A stretch of DNA of 64,000 bases from Bradyrhizobium huanghuaihaiense (lineage in GTDB: Bacteria; Pseudomonadota; Alphaproteobacteria; Rhizobiales; Xanthobacteraceae): positions 372,001 to 436,000 of the forward strand of contig NZ_VLLA01000004.1 in assembly GCF_007830635.1 (NCBI RefSeq), written 5' to 3'. This document shows positions 8,694 through 16,814 of the stretch, piece after piece. Within the stretch, counting starts at the first letter, position 1, and every line of letters starts with the position of its first letter. A program made the position numbers and the translations under genes. Under the pieces are notes generated by a model, which was not told the DNA's origin, did not search any database, and worked only from the letters and a program-made list of their open reading frames with translations.

Positions 8694-9902
8694 TCAGGCC
8701 GACGGGCGCAATTTGCGAATCTCGGCGTCCGATGGAAGCATCGTTCCGCCGTCCCGGTAAGTCCAGTCGACCATGACACCCTTGTCGCCCTTGAGGGCTG
8801 TGCGGCCGACGAACGTACCCATCGTGCTCTGGTGATCGATCGAACGCCAGCTCGCCGGCCCGAACGGCGTCGTGAAGCCGACATTGCCAAAGCCGTCGGC
8901 CATCATTTCGGTGTCGAGGCTTCCGAGCCGCTCGATCGGCGCCGTGATCGAGCTGATAAGGGCATGGCCGACCACGGAGCCCATCGTCGGAGCCTCGCCA
9001 TATCTCGCCGAATAGGCGGCAACGAACTCATTGTTGGCCTCGCCCAGAGGCTCGGTTACGGGATAACCGGTCACGATCCATCCTTTCGGAGCGTCCTGTC
9101 CGAGGGGATGCAGATATTCGGGCTCGCCGGTCGTGAAGGATACGACGTCTCGCCCCTCGAACAGGCCGCGATCATTGCCCTGACGGACGAACCTCGCAAG
9201 GTCGGGTCCGAAGGTCACGTTGAGGATCGCCTCGGGCTTCTGCTGGGCGAGCGCGTTCACGACCGCCCCTGCATCGATTGCGCCAAGGGGCGGCCACTGG
9301 CTGTCGATGAACTGGACGTCGGGACGCCGGCGGCTGAGAAGCTCGGTGAACCATTTGACGGCGGAATGTCCATACTCGTAATTCGGCGCGATCGTCACCC
9401 ATCGTGTCGCCTTCAGTTGCGCCGCCTCTTCCACCAGCATGGCTGCCAGCATGTATGTCGAGGGGCGCAGCCGGTAACAATATCGGTGTCCTCGATCCCA
9501 AACGAGCGCGTCCGTCAGCGGCTCGCTCGCCACGAACAAGATCCGGTTCTGCCGCGCGAAGTCGCTGATCGCCAATCCGACATTCGACAGGTATGTCCCC
9601 GCCAGGAGATCGACGCCGTTCCTGCGCACGAGCTCCTCCGCGGCACGAATCGCGACGCTCGGCTTGCCTTCATCGTCCCGGCTGATGATCTGGAGCTCGC
9701 GACCGAGAAGGCCGCCTGCGGCGTTCACTTGCTCGACCGCCAGCTGCCAGCCGCGGCGATAAGGCAACGTGAACGCCGGCGCGCTGCTGTAGGAGTTGAT
9801 TTCGCCGATCCTGATCGGTCGCGTGCCCTGGGCGCGGATGATGGCGGGCGAACATAATGACGCGCCGACGCCGCCCAAAACCTGTCGTCTGGAGATGCTC
9901 AT
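8694..9902 (-). CDS. ABC transporter substrate-binding protein (Leu/Ile/Val or amide type), orphan
   Basis: A periplasmic type I binding protein, about 402 residues from ATG 9902. The N-terminus MSISRRQVLGGVGAS is a twin-arginine signal, so export is probably in folded form by Tat. The mature chain begins near RPIRIGEINSYSS and shows family blocks such as VNAAGGLLGRELQIISRDDEG and a mid-chain NYEYGHSAVKWF (listed separately). The fold matches branched-chain amino-acid, urea or short-chain amide receptors. No permease or ATPase gene is adjacent, so it either serves a distant transporter or acts as a sensor for the regulator gene upstream. The reading frame extends upstream to 9965, but the Tat start is preferred. 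Confidence 0.9.
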   Translation of the reverse strand: MSISRRQVLGGVGASLCSPAIIRAQGTRPIRIGEINSYSSAPAFTLPYRRGWQLAVEQVNAAGGLLGRELQIISRDDEGKPSVAIRAAEELVRRNGVDLLAGTYLSNVGLAISDFARQNRILFVASEPLTDALVWDRGHRYCYRLRPSTYMLAAMLVEEAAQLKATRWVTIAPNYEYGHSAVKWFTELLSRRRPDVQFIDSQWPPLGAIDAGAVVNALAQQKPEAILNVTFGPDLARFVRQGNDRGLFEGRDVVSFTTGEPEYLHPLGQDAPKGWIVTGYPVTEPLGEANNEFVAAYSARYGEAPTMGSVVGHALISSITAPIERLGSLDTEMMADGFGNVGFTTPFGPASWRSIDHQSTMGTFVGRTALKGDKGVMVDWTYRDGGTMLPSDAEIRKLRPSA

Positions 9903-9968
9903 CGCGTGCGGTCCCGAGAATTGAACGAACGTGCGGGACAAGTTGCCCTGACCACGTCGCTGCAAGGT

Positions 9969-12887
9969 CTAGTGGCAGGTGGGAGAAGGGGGGCGGTCGC
10001 CGGGCGATGCAGCGATGCCCGGTCTAGCGGCAAGGCCACGCGCGAAGGTGAGGGCGGGAAGATCGACTTCCGGATCGAACAGGGCGCTGAGCGGACCGAC
10101 GAGGTCGAGTGCCGCCTGGCGGCGTTTCGACCCTGCCATGATTCTCGCCCAGGTCGCCGCAACCTTCAGCTCGTAGAAGCGGCACTGCTGCTCTCGTGCG
10201 ACGGACAGTCCTTCCGAGAACAGCATTTCCGCCCGGGCGGTATCGGATGTGCTTTCGGCCAGCAGAACCTCGCCCTTGATCCTCAGCAGATCGGCAAGGC
10301 ACCACAACTGCCGGCCTTGCCGGGACATGTTCAGGGCTTCCTCTATGGCGGCCAGGGCCTGTGCGTTCTCGCCGATCGCGAACAGGCCCTCGGCGAGCGA
10401 TCCGAGAAACTCGGGATTGCGCATCAGCCATCCGTTCTCGGCCCGCGCTTTCAATCCATCGCGCAGCAGCGCAATTCCGTCGCGATGCTCGCCCTGCAGA
10501 ATGAGCAGCTGCCCCTTCAGGCACGATGTCCAGCTCGCCCAGAAAGCGATGCCCTCGCGCGTGACGAGCTTCAGGAGCGACGAGATCGCGCGATCGGCCG
10601 CATCGAGATCATGCGTCATCAATGCAATCGGACAGACGGCATTCCGCAAGGCGTATGCCATCGCAAGCTTGTCGTTCTCGCTCTCCGCCTCCTGGAGGCA
10701 TTCGGCGGCCAGGGATCTGCTTTGAGCAATCTTTCCCTGCAGCAGCAGGACGCGCGCCAGCATGGCCTTGGCCAGGACGCTCTGGTTCAGCAGGAACCAC
10801 ATCTGGTTCGTGCCGTCCTTCAACCCATGCGCCGAACGATCCAGAGACAGGGTCAGCTCACGTCGCGCATCCTCCTGCGCGCCGCAAAAGTGCGTCGCGG
10901 CGCCGATCAGGCGCCGGCCCACCGTCTCGTTGGCGGCATTTCCGGTGCGCAGCGCGATCTCGAGGTATCGCTCGCCGACGTCCTTGGCCGCGCCGTATTG
11001 GCCGGAATTGAGGTTGTAGCTCCACAGCGTCCAGACGGCCTTGAGCTGAAGCTCGAGGTCGCGCAGCTCCTCGGCGAGGACGAGCCCGATGTTCAGTGCC
11101 GCCTTCATGCGATCCGCCGAGCCCGTCGTGTTGAGAAGCGCGAACCCCAGCGCGACATAGAGCTGCGCCTTGAGCCCGGGATCGCAGGCCAGTTCGGGGT
11201 TGAAATGTGCAAGAGCATGCTCGATCCGGGTCGAGCATTCCGCGAAGGACAGCAACTGCATCCATACCGGGACGTATCCCGCCGTCAGCGCGATCCCGAG
11301 TGCGGCATCACCGCTTGGCGAGAACGCCCAATCCAACGCCGCATGCACGTTTCCGATCTCTTGAGCGAGCCGGGAGAAGTCGTCGGAGGCTGCAGGGCTG
11401 CCCCGGGGCGGCTGTATGAGCTGCCTGAGAAAGTCTGCCTGCCGCCGGGCGGCGTGCTCGACCAGCCCTGCCTCCGCCAGCTTCTCCAGCGCGTAGGCGC
11501 GGGTGCTCTCCAGCAGGCGCCACCGCCCGTCGAAGGATGGATCCAGGGAAACGAGGGACTTTCCGACCAGATTGGACAGGGTCTCGATGACATCAGGCCG
11601 CGCTGCGTCTTCGTCCACCATGGCGATGGCTGCATCGAGTGTGAAGCCGGCGGGAAACATCGCAAGCCGGCAAAGCAGCTGCTGCTCTTCCGGCGACAAC
11701 AGATCGTAGCTCCAGTCCAGCGTCGCGCGTAGCGTCTGGTGCCGGGGCAGCTGATCACGGCGTCCGCCGCTCAGCAGCTCGAAGCGCTTGTCGAGGCGAA
11801 GCGATACGGTATCCACCCCGAGATTTGCGGCCCGGGCGGCTGCAAACTCGAGCGCGAGCGGAATTCCGTCGAGCCGGCGGCAGATCGCCGCGATCTTGAC
11901 GAGGTCCTCCGCATCAGGAGAAAAGTTCGTGCGCAACGCCCGCGTGCGAGCGACGAACAATTGCACGGCGCTTTCCTGCAGAAGCAGGTCCGGCTCGCGC
12001 ACGTCCAGACGGGGAACCGACAACGGCGGGATCGCAGCGACGTATTCGCCCTCGATGCGGAGGGCCTCGCGGCTGGTTGCGAGAACGGTGACGTTCGGAC
12101 AATAGCGAAGCGCGGCACTCGCGATCTGCGCGGCGACGTCGATGACGTGCTCGCAATTGTCGAGGACGAGCAGCAGACGGCGCGAGCCGATGGCCTGGGC
12201 AACGCCCGCGGCCGAGACTTCCTTGTCGTTCAAGACGAGCCTCAAGGCGCGGGCGGTCGCGGATATCGCGAGTGCCGGATCCTGCAAGGTCGCGAATTCG
12301 ACCAGCGCAACGGAATAGTCGAATGAGGATGCGACACGGTGCGCGACCTCGACCGCAAGCTTCGTCTTTCCGATGCCTCCGGGGCCGACCAGGGTCACGG
12401 CCCGGAACGCGGACAACACGTCGGCCAGCTCGTTCAGGCAATCCTCGCGGCCGATGAGAGGCGCGTGCGTGTTCGGCAGGTTGCTTGCGAACGAGAAGTC
12501 TGTCGGGATGGATACCGGTGTGGCTGCGAAGTGATCCGGCTGTCCGCTTCGCCAGGTCCCCGCGAGAGTATATCCGCGGCCGGAGATCGTCTTGAGCAGA
12601 TCGCGATCCGCGCCGAGCGCCTTGCGGACCGCGGATATATGGACCTGCAGTGTGTTCTCCTCGACGGAGAGGCCTGACCAGACGCTTACGATCAGGTCAT
12701 CCTTGGTCACCAGGTGGCCGGCGGAACCCGCCAATCTCTCGAGGATCTCGAATGCGCGGCTTCCGATCGGTACAGCGATGTTGTCGTACCTCAGTTCCCT
12801 GCGCTGGCAATCGATGAGCCAGTTCTTGAAAGAGTAGGTTCGACCAGCCTGTGAAGGCGACATAGGGGGTCCGTGGATCAGCTTCAC
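9969..12887 (-). CDS. Winged-helix / STAND-type ATPase / TPR transcriptional regulator
   Basis: A 972-residue one-component regulator. Residues about 18-110 are an OmpR/CadC-like winged helix (VPIGSRAFEILERL, TLQVHISAVRKALG, ISGRGYTLAG). A P-loop NTPase follows, with Walker A GPGGIGKT at about 168-175 and Walker B LLLVLDNCEH at about 238-247. The last ~450 residues are helical TPR-like repeats. This is the signal-transduction ATPase plan in which a ligand or partner protein releases ATP-dependent oligomerisation. A close paralogue lies at 16815-19670. The stop is 66 bases from the binding-protein start, so the two may be one transcript. The target is unknown. Confidence 0.88.
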   Translation of the reverse strand: MKLIHGPPMSPSQAGRTYSFKNWLIDCQRRELRYDNIAVPIGSRAFEILERLAGSAGHLVTKDDLIVSVWSGLSVEENTLQVHISAVRKALGADRDLLKTISGRGYTLAGTWRSGQPDHFAATPVSIPTDFSFASNLPNTHAPLIGREDCLNELADVLSAFRAVTLVGPGGIGKTKLAVEVAHRVASSFDYSVALVEFATLQDPALAISATARALRLVLNDKEVSAAGVAQAIGSRRLLLVLDNCEHVIDVAAQIASAALRYCPNVTVLATSREALRIEGEYVAAIPPLSVPRLDVREPDLLLQESAVQLFVARTRALRTNFSPDAEDLVKIAAICRRLDGIPLALEFAAARAANLGVDTVSLRLDKRFELLSGGRRDQLPRHQTLRATLDWSYDLLSPEEQQLLCRLAMFPAGFTLDAAIAMVDEDAARPDVIETLSNLVGKSLVSLDPSFDGRWRLLESTRAYALEKLAEAGLVEHAARRQADFLRQLIQPPRGSPAASDDFSRLAQEIGNVHAALDWAFSPSGDAALGIALTAGYVPVWMQLLSFAECSTRIEHALAHFNPELACDPGLKAQLYVALGFALLNTTGSADRMKAALNIGLVLAEELRDLELQLKAVWTLWSYNLNSGQYGAAKDVGERYLEIALRTGNAANETVGRRLIGAATHFCGAQEDARRELTLSLDRSAHGLKDGTNQMWFLLNQSVLAKAMLARVLLLQGKIAQSRSLAAECLQEAESENDKLAMAYALRNAVCPIALMTHDLDAADRAISSLLKLVTREGIAFWASWTSCLKGQLLILQGEHRDGIALLRDGLKARAENGWLMRNPEFLGSLAEGLFAIGENAQALAAIEEALNMSRQGRQLWCLADLLRIKGEVLLAESTSDTARAEMLFSEGLSVAREQQCRFYELKVAATWARIMAGSKRRQAALDLVGPLSALFDPEVDLPALTFARGLAARPGIAASPGDRPPSPTCH

Positions 12888-13026
12888 TGCCGTGATCCGG
12901 TGAAAGGCAATGGACCCACCCGGAAATCACCGATCCTTGGCAAGAATTTGAAAGCGTGAATGCGCGTGTGTGTCGTACAGGGAACATCGTTGGCGTGTCA
13001 AGAAGACCTTCTCAGTAGTCGGCGTT

Positions 13027-13082
13027 CCATCATGACGTGATGGAGGCATCGACGCACTGATCGTTTGCTACACGAATTCGTG
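13027..13082. promoter_or_regulatory. Two inverted repeats upstream of the IclR gene
   Basis: Two perfect dyads sit in the 208-base gap between the divergent STAND-regulator and IclR genes. The first is CCATCA-TGACG-TGATGG (13027-13043). The second is the uninterrupted palindrome CACGAATTCGTG (13071-13082), ending 13 bases before the IclR start. IclR proteins commonly repress their own gene from such sites, so they are candidate operators. That function is inference; only the symmetry is seen. Confidence 0.4.
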
Positions 13083-13095
13083 ACGGCGATCGGAG

Positions 13096-13926
13096 ATGAC
13101 GAAAGTGGAAGGGGCGGCTGAAGGAAACGGAAAACGCGATCACGGAGGAGCGCAGAGCAGGGGATTTCGTGTTCCAACCGTTCAGAAGCTCGGCAGCTTG
13201 CTCCAGCTCTTCATTCCCGAAGTCGTCGATGGACGTGCTGCATGCACGGTCTACAGACTGCAGGATATCGCGCGCCATCTCGGTTGGGACGACGGTACGA
13301 CGCATCGCTTCCTGGTGTCCCTGACCGAAATCGGCATGCTCGAGCGGACCGGCGACGATCGCTTCTGCATCGGCGTGCTCGCGGTGCAGCTTGCGTCTGT
13401 CTACGTCGCGGCGAGCGAGCTCCGCGGCGTCGTCATTCAAAAGGTCGAAGAGCTCAGCGCGGCGACGCGGCTGACGACGGATGTCGGTGCGTTGCAATGC
13501 GGCGCGATGGTTGTCATTGCAAGCAGGCAAGGGTCGACGCCGCTGACGTCGCGGTGCATGCTGGGAGAGAAGGTGCCGCTTCACGCCACGGCGGCCGGAA
13601 AGGCGATCCTGTCGCAGCTTGCCGATGCCGAGGTGGAGGAGTTGTGCCGCGGCAAACTGGTCGCTCTGGCATCCAACACCCGCACCACGCTGTCGTCCCT
13701 GATGTGGGACATCGGGCACGCCCGGGAGAGTGGGTTCGTCAGCACGCTCTCGGAATATGCCGAAGGTCTGCGCAGCATCGCGATTCCACTTCCCGCCGGG
13801 TGCTTCGGAATTCGTCCGGCCGCTCTGGCCTGCTCGGGTCCGGCGACCCTGTCTCACTCAGGGTGGGAGATCGCCGAGGAAGAGCTCAGGGCTTTTGCCG
13901 CCCACCTTCACAGCAGCGCAACCTAG
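13096..13926 (+). CDS. IclR-family transcriptional regulator
   Basis: A 276-residue protein. An N-terminal winged helix has its recognition helix near residues 65-77 (GWDDGTTHRFLVSL), followed by the wing GMLERTGDDRF. The C-terminal effector-binding GAF-like domain shows the family block VPLHATAAGKAIL and the later SEYAEGLRSIAIPL. IclR regulators control catabolic or efflux genes in response to small aromatic or carboxylic ligands. The first 25 residues are unlike the family and the ribosome site (CGGAG) abuts the ATG, so the true start may be a little downstream. No obvious catabolic target adjoins it. Confidence 0.88.
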   Translation: MTKVEGAAEGNGKRDHGGAQSRGFRVPTVQKLGSLLQLFIPEVVDGRAACTVYRLQDIARHLGWDDGTTHRFLVSLTEIGMLERTGDDRFCIGVLAVQLASVYVAASELRGVVIQKVEELSAATRLTTDVGALQCGAMVVIASRQGSTPLTSRCMLGEKVPLHATAAGKAILSQLADAEVEELCRGKLVALASNTRTTLSSLMWDIGHARESGFVSTLSEYAEGLRSIAIPLPAGCFGIRPAALACSGPATLSHSGWEIAEEELRAFAAHLHSSAT

Positions 13927-14223
13927 ATCGTCATCATTCTGGACTCCGTCAGGTGCTGCATTCGCGGCATCGAGAGATGATCGGTATCGCCAATGGATTG
14001 ATCGAGCGATCAGATCGACCGATCGCGCCGCTCCCCGCCTTGCGAATCCGATGCGCGGTTCCGTGAAGACCGGAGTACCTGAAGATTCCTGATTTTGCGT
14101 CTCTTAACTGGCGAGCGGTTCTCACCTTGCTACCCTCGACGCAATCGAAGAGCTCCGTCGCCTGCACGCCAGGCCTGCGCAGCCCTCCTTTCTAGTCCGA
14201 GTAACACAGCAAGAGTCGTGATC

Positions 14224-15174
14224 ATGCCCCAACCCTCGCGACGACCGAATGATGGACACGTCCCGGCAACGACCATCGCGGATGAAGGAGGAGTGGGGTT
14301 GCCGTTTGCCATCGCACCGGCGTCGTTCGCTTCGCTCTCGGATGCGGTCGGTCATGCTGCCGTTGCGCGCGATCATGGCCTCGCGGTCCGGGACGCGAGT
14401 ACAATAGCCTTTGAGCAACTCGCCTTGGTCATTGCCATCGATGCGCACCCGCAGCGCCATCCCGGGATGCCACCGCATGACTCGGCGCGTGGCCGGCTGC
14501 ACGTTCAAATCCCGCCGCAGTCCGCGTCCGGGATCCGATTAAGCTCTGCGAGGCTGGCGCTCATCACCCGTAAAGGAGCCGGCGCAGGACTTCACGATGC
14601 GTCGTCCGACGATCCTGTGCTTCAAAGCCTGTCCAAAGCTCTCCTCGCTGTCGAGAGAATGCAGGAGGATCACACCGCTCTTTGTGCCGACGCGCTGCGG
14701 CTTGCGGTCCTCGCCAGACTGTTCGCATTGCAGTCGGAGGGGCAGTCGAAGCCCGGCGAGCGAAGTGAGAGGCCGATCCGGGGGCTGCAGAAATGGCGCC
14801 TGAAGCGGGTGCTCGACTACATCGACAATCATTTCTGCCGAAAGATCGCGCTGGCGGATCTGGCGGCGGCCGCGGGCTTGAGCCGCATGCATTTCGCTGC
14901 GCAGTTCCGGGCGGCAACGGGCTGCAGGCCGCACGAGTTCATCCTGCGACAGCGGATACGGCGGGCCAAGGATTTGCTGCGGAATTGTGAGATGACGGTT
15001 GTCGAAATCGCGCTCGCGGTGGGTTTTCAGAGCCAGGCCCACTTCACGACAACGTTCAGGCGCTTCACCGGTGACACGCCCAGCCGATGGCGAAACGCGG
15101 CTGCGGCGGGTTTCGAGACTACGGGGACTTTGCCGTACGACATTGTCCTGCCAAGTCGCGACAATCTTCCCTGA
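14224..15174 (+). CDS. AraC-family transcriptional regulator (paralogue 1 of 3)
   Basis: About 316 residues from ATG 14224; the frame is open upstream to 14095, but that stretch is not protein-like. The N-terminal ~190 residues resemble no known ligand domain. The C-terminal ~110 residues are a typical AraC/XylS double helix-turn-helix (GLQKWRLKRVLDYI, then GLSRMHFAAQFRAATG, then VGFQSQAHFTTTFRRFTGDT). The same architecture, with recognisable similarity also before the DNA-binding domain (for example ALRLAVLARL), occurs at 56942-57796, and the DNA-binding part recurs at 49160-50176. The target is unknown. A hairpin between this gene and the convergent 15384 gene should terminate both. Confidence 0.88.
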   Translation: MPQPSRRPNDGHVPATTIADEGGVGLPFAIAPASFASLSDAVGHAAVARDHGLAVRDASTIAFEQLALVIAIDAHPQRHPGMPPHDSARGRLHVQIPPQSASGIRLSSARLALITRKGAGAGLHDASSDDPVLQSLSKALLAVERMQEDHTALCADALRLAVLARLFALQSEGQSKPGERSERPIRGLQKWRLKRVLDYIDNHFCRKIALADLAAAAGLSRMHFAAQFRAATGCRPHEFILRQRIRRAKDLLRNCEMTVVEIALAVGFQSQAHFTTTFRRFTGDTPSRWRNAAAAGFETTGTLPYDIVLPSRDNLP

Positions 15175-15244
15175 TGGCGGTCCTTGATCGCCCGTTCGGC
15201 GACGGAGACAGAGCGAACGATCGGGCATTTGTCGAATCGGAATC

Positions 15245-15282
15245 GGAGGAATGACAGCATCACGAGGAGCTGCCATTCCTCC
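15245..15282. terminator. Hairpin between convergent genes, probable bidirectional terminator
   Basis: GGAGGAATG (15245-15253) pairs exactly with CATTCCTCC (15274-15282). One mismatch inward, CAGC/GCTG extends the stem. It lies in the 209-base gap between the convergent AraC gene and the small secreted-protein gene. The U-tract is weak on either strand, so Rho or a longer structure may contribute. Confidence 0.5.
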
Positions 15283-15383
15283 TTCCTGCGTGAGATGGAA
15301 AGCCTCGAGTCCCTGTGACGATCCGCTTCGACTCAGTGCGTGCGATTGCGTCGCGCCGAAGGAGCTTCGTCCGGCTCTATCGC

Positions 15384-15617
15384 TCAGTAACCGGACGTGG
15401 GCTCGCACGGCGGACGGCGCCACGGGGCAGTTGCATAGGCGCCGACATCCGGAGCCCGCGCGCAGCTGCGCTTTGAGGTGACCGGAACACGTTGCGCCGA
15501 TGCGTAGGCATCGGCATTCGTCCTGCGCGCATTCGTATTGCCTTCGCGCGCCATCGCCGGGGAAGCAACCATCGCCGCGGCGATCAGTCCGGCCGAGAGC
15601 AGTTTCAGTGTCGTCAT
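15384..15617 (-). CDS. Small exported protein, function unknown
   Basis: A 77-residue protein starting at ATG 15617, which has a clear AAGGAGA ribosome site. Residues 1-23 (MTTLKLLSAGLIAAAMVASP, then AMA) are a signal peptide with AMA-R cleavage. The mature 54 residues are polar, rich in Ala, Asn and Arg, with two Cys near the end that could form a disulfide. Proteins of this type occur in Bradyrhizobium as uncharacterised secreted proteins. I recognise no domain. Confidence 0.7.
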   Translation of the reverse strand: MTTLKLLSAGLIAAAMVASPAMAREGNTNARRTNADAYASAQRVPVTSKRSCARAPDVGAYATAPWRRPPCEPTSGY

Positions 15618-15852
15618 CGTACGTCTCCTTGACAAAGCGACGCCGGGAACGCCTCGGCTCGCTCGCCAGACATGTGTATGCGTGCTCTCGATCCGCAGTA
15701 TCAAACGAACGATGATTTTCGCCTTTGCACGGAGTCATGCGCGCGATATCCATGGCGATTGCGCGCGCATGACGCTGTCGGGCTCCGTTCGAGCTCGCGA
15801 ACAATGGTTGCCTGTATCCGCAGGCTGCATCGTGTCTGCTCGCTCCGCCTTG

Positions 15853-16095
15853 TCATCGGCGCCAGTGATAGCCGTGAACTTGGCCCACGCCAAATACGGG
15901 GGCGGCGCCACCGGGGCGCTCGAGTCCCATACGTCCTGCCGGCGTCAACGCGCCGCCATTCAGCACGTCGCGGTCGGGATACATCGAGGCATAGGCCGCG
16001 GGCTCCTGGTCGGCGAAGGACCAGGCGGCGGAAGCCGATGAAATTGTTGCTGTTGAGATCAGTGCCGTAGCGATCAGGATCTTGAATGCGCTCAT
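15853..16095 (-). CDS. Small exported protein with GGALTPAGRMGLERPGG motif
   Basis: An 80-residue protein starting at ATG 16095 with ribosome site GGAGAA. Residues 1-23 form a signal peptide ending SSASA-A. The mature part contains MYPDRDVLNGGALTPAGRMG followed by LERPGG, a stretch I remember from other small Bradyrhizobium exported proteins. It has no cysteine and an aromatic, His-rich tail (VHGYHWRR). The frame continues upstream of the chosen start but is not protein-like there. Function unknown. Confidence 0.72.
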   Translation of the reverse strand: MSAFKILIATALISTATISSASAAWSFADQEPAAYASMYPDRDVLNGGALTPAGRMGLERPGGAAPVFGVGQVHGYHWRR

Positions 16096-16408
16096 AGCGA
16101 TTCTCCATTGTTGTCTCGTGCGGAGGGTCGCTTGGCGAGGATCGCTGCTCGGCTGGTGGCGTTTCCGAAAATTGTCTTCTATGTCGAGATATATAGGTCG
16201 CCCTGCGAGCAAAACCCGTGCGCGTGCATCACGCTCGCGAGAAGATGGCCGAGTGCAGAACATGGTGCCCAGGCTATCGACGAATACCTTGTGCGTGTCG
16301 CATGGAATCCTGTCACCGATGTCAGAAACGATCGCGCGATCGTGCATGGTCAAATCGCGCGCGGCGCCCAGTTCTCGATTCAGGTCATACAGAATTGGGA
16401 GTGCAGCC
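16096..16408. other. 313-base divergent intergenic region between two secreted-protein genes
   Basis: No convincing gene. It must hold promoters for both flanking genes. The AT-rich GAGATATATAGG near 16185 offers a -10-like TATATC/TATATA on the minus strand. ACGATCGCGCGATCGT at 16328-16343 is a perfect 16-base palindrome, but CG/GATC-rich palindromes arise readily in this base composition. Confidence 0.4.
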
Positions 16409-16690
16409 ATGAGACTGATCTCGTTTCTCTGCGTCGTCACCTGCCTTGCTCTCTCCGGCGCCGCGCTTGCCCGCGGCGGCGTCGGCTCGTCGATGTCGAT
16501 GGCGAGCGGCGGTGCGCTCGGTACGAGTGCCGGCAGGCCCGGGACGAACTCGCTCGGTACCGCGCTTTCGTCGTCCGAGAGCGGCGGTCGCGCGATCGGC
16601 GGGCCGTTGCTCGGCACGGACAGGACCATCGACAAGGAAGACGCCCGGCTCGAGAAGATGCTTGAAGGATCGATCTGCCGCGGCTGCTGA
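16409..16690 (+). CDS. Small Gly/Ser-rich exported protein
   Basis: A 93-residue protein from ATG 16409 with ribosome site GGGAG. The signal peptide is residues 1-21 (MRLISFLCVVTCLALSGAAL, then A), cleaved before RGG. The mature protein is rich in Gly, Ser and Ala, then has a charged segment DRTIDKEDARLEKMLEGSIC and ends in Cys-Arg-Gly-Cys. Uncharacterised homologues of this style are common in Bradyrhizobium. It precedes the STAND-type regulator by 124 bases on the same strand. Confidence 0.75.
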   Translation: MRLISFLCVVTCLALSGAALARGGVGSSMSMASGGALGTSAGRPGTNSLGTALSSSESGGRAIGGPLLGTDRTIDKEDARLEKMLEGSICRGC

Positions 16691-16814
16691 GATTTTCGCA
16701 TCGAAGCATGATTAGCGTAGGCTGACGCCGGAATTGGCTTCCGGGCGAGGTGTTTTTTTTGGAAAGGTTGGTGGTAGGCTGAGCACGAGATCCAGGAACC
16801 GCTTGGGGCTGTCG

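Noticed and set aside
9906..11732. 608-codon plus-strand frame opposite the STAND regulator
   Set aside because: No motif, and the opposite strand has winged-helix, Walker and TPR features through the same region.
12888..13026. Search for promoter consensus or a riboswitch upstream of the STAND regulator
   Set aside because: No convincing -35/-10 pair or known riboswitch feature was seen, only the dyads nearer the IclR gene.
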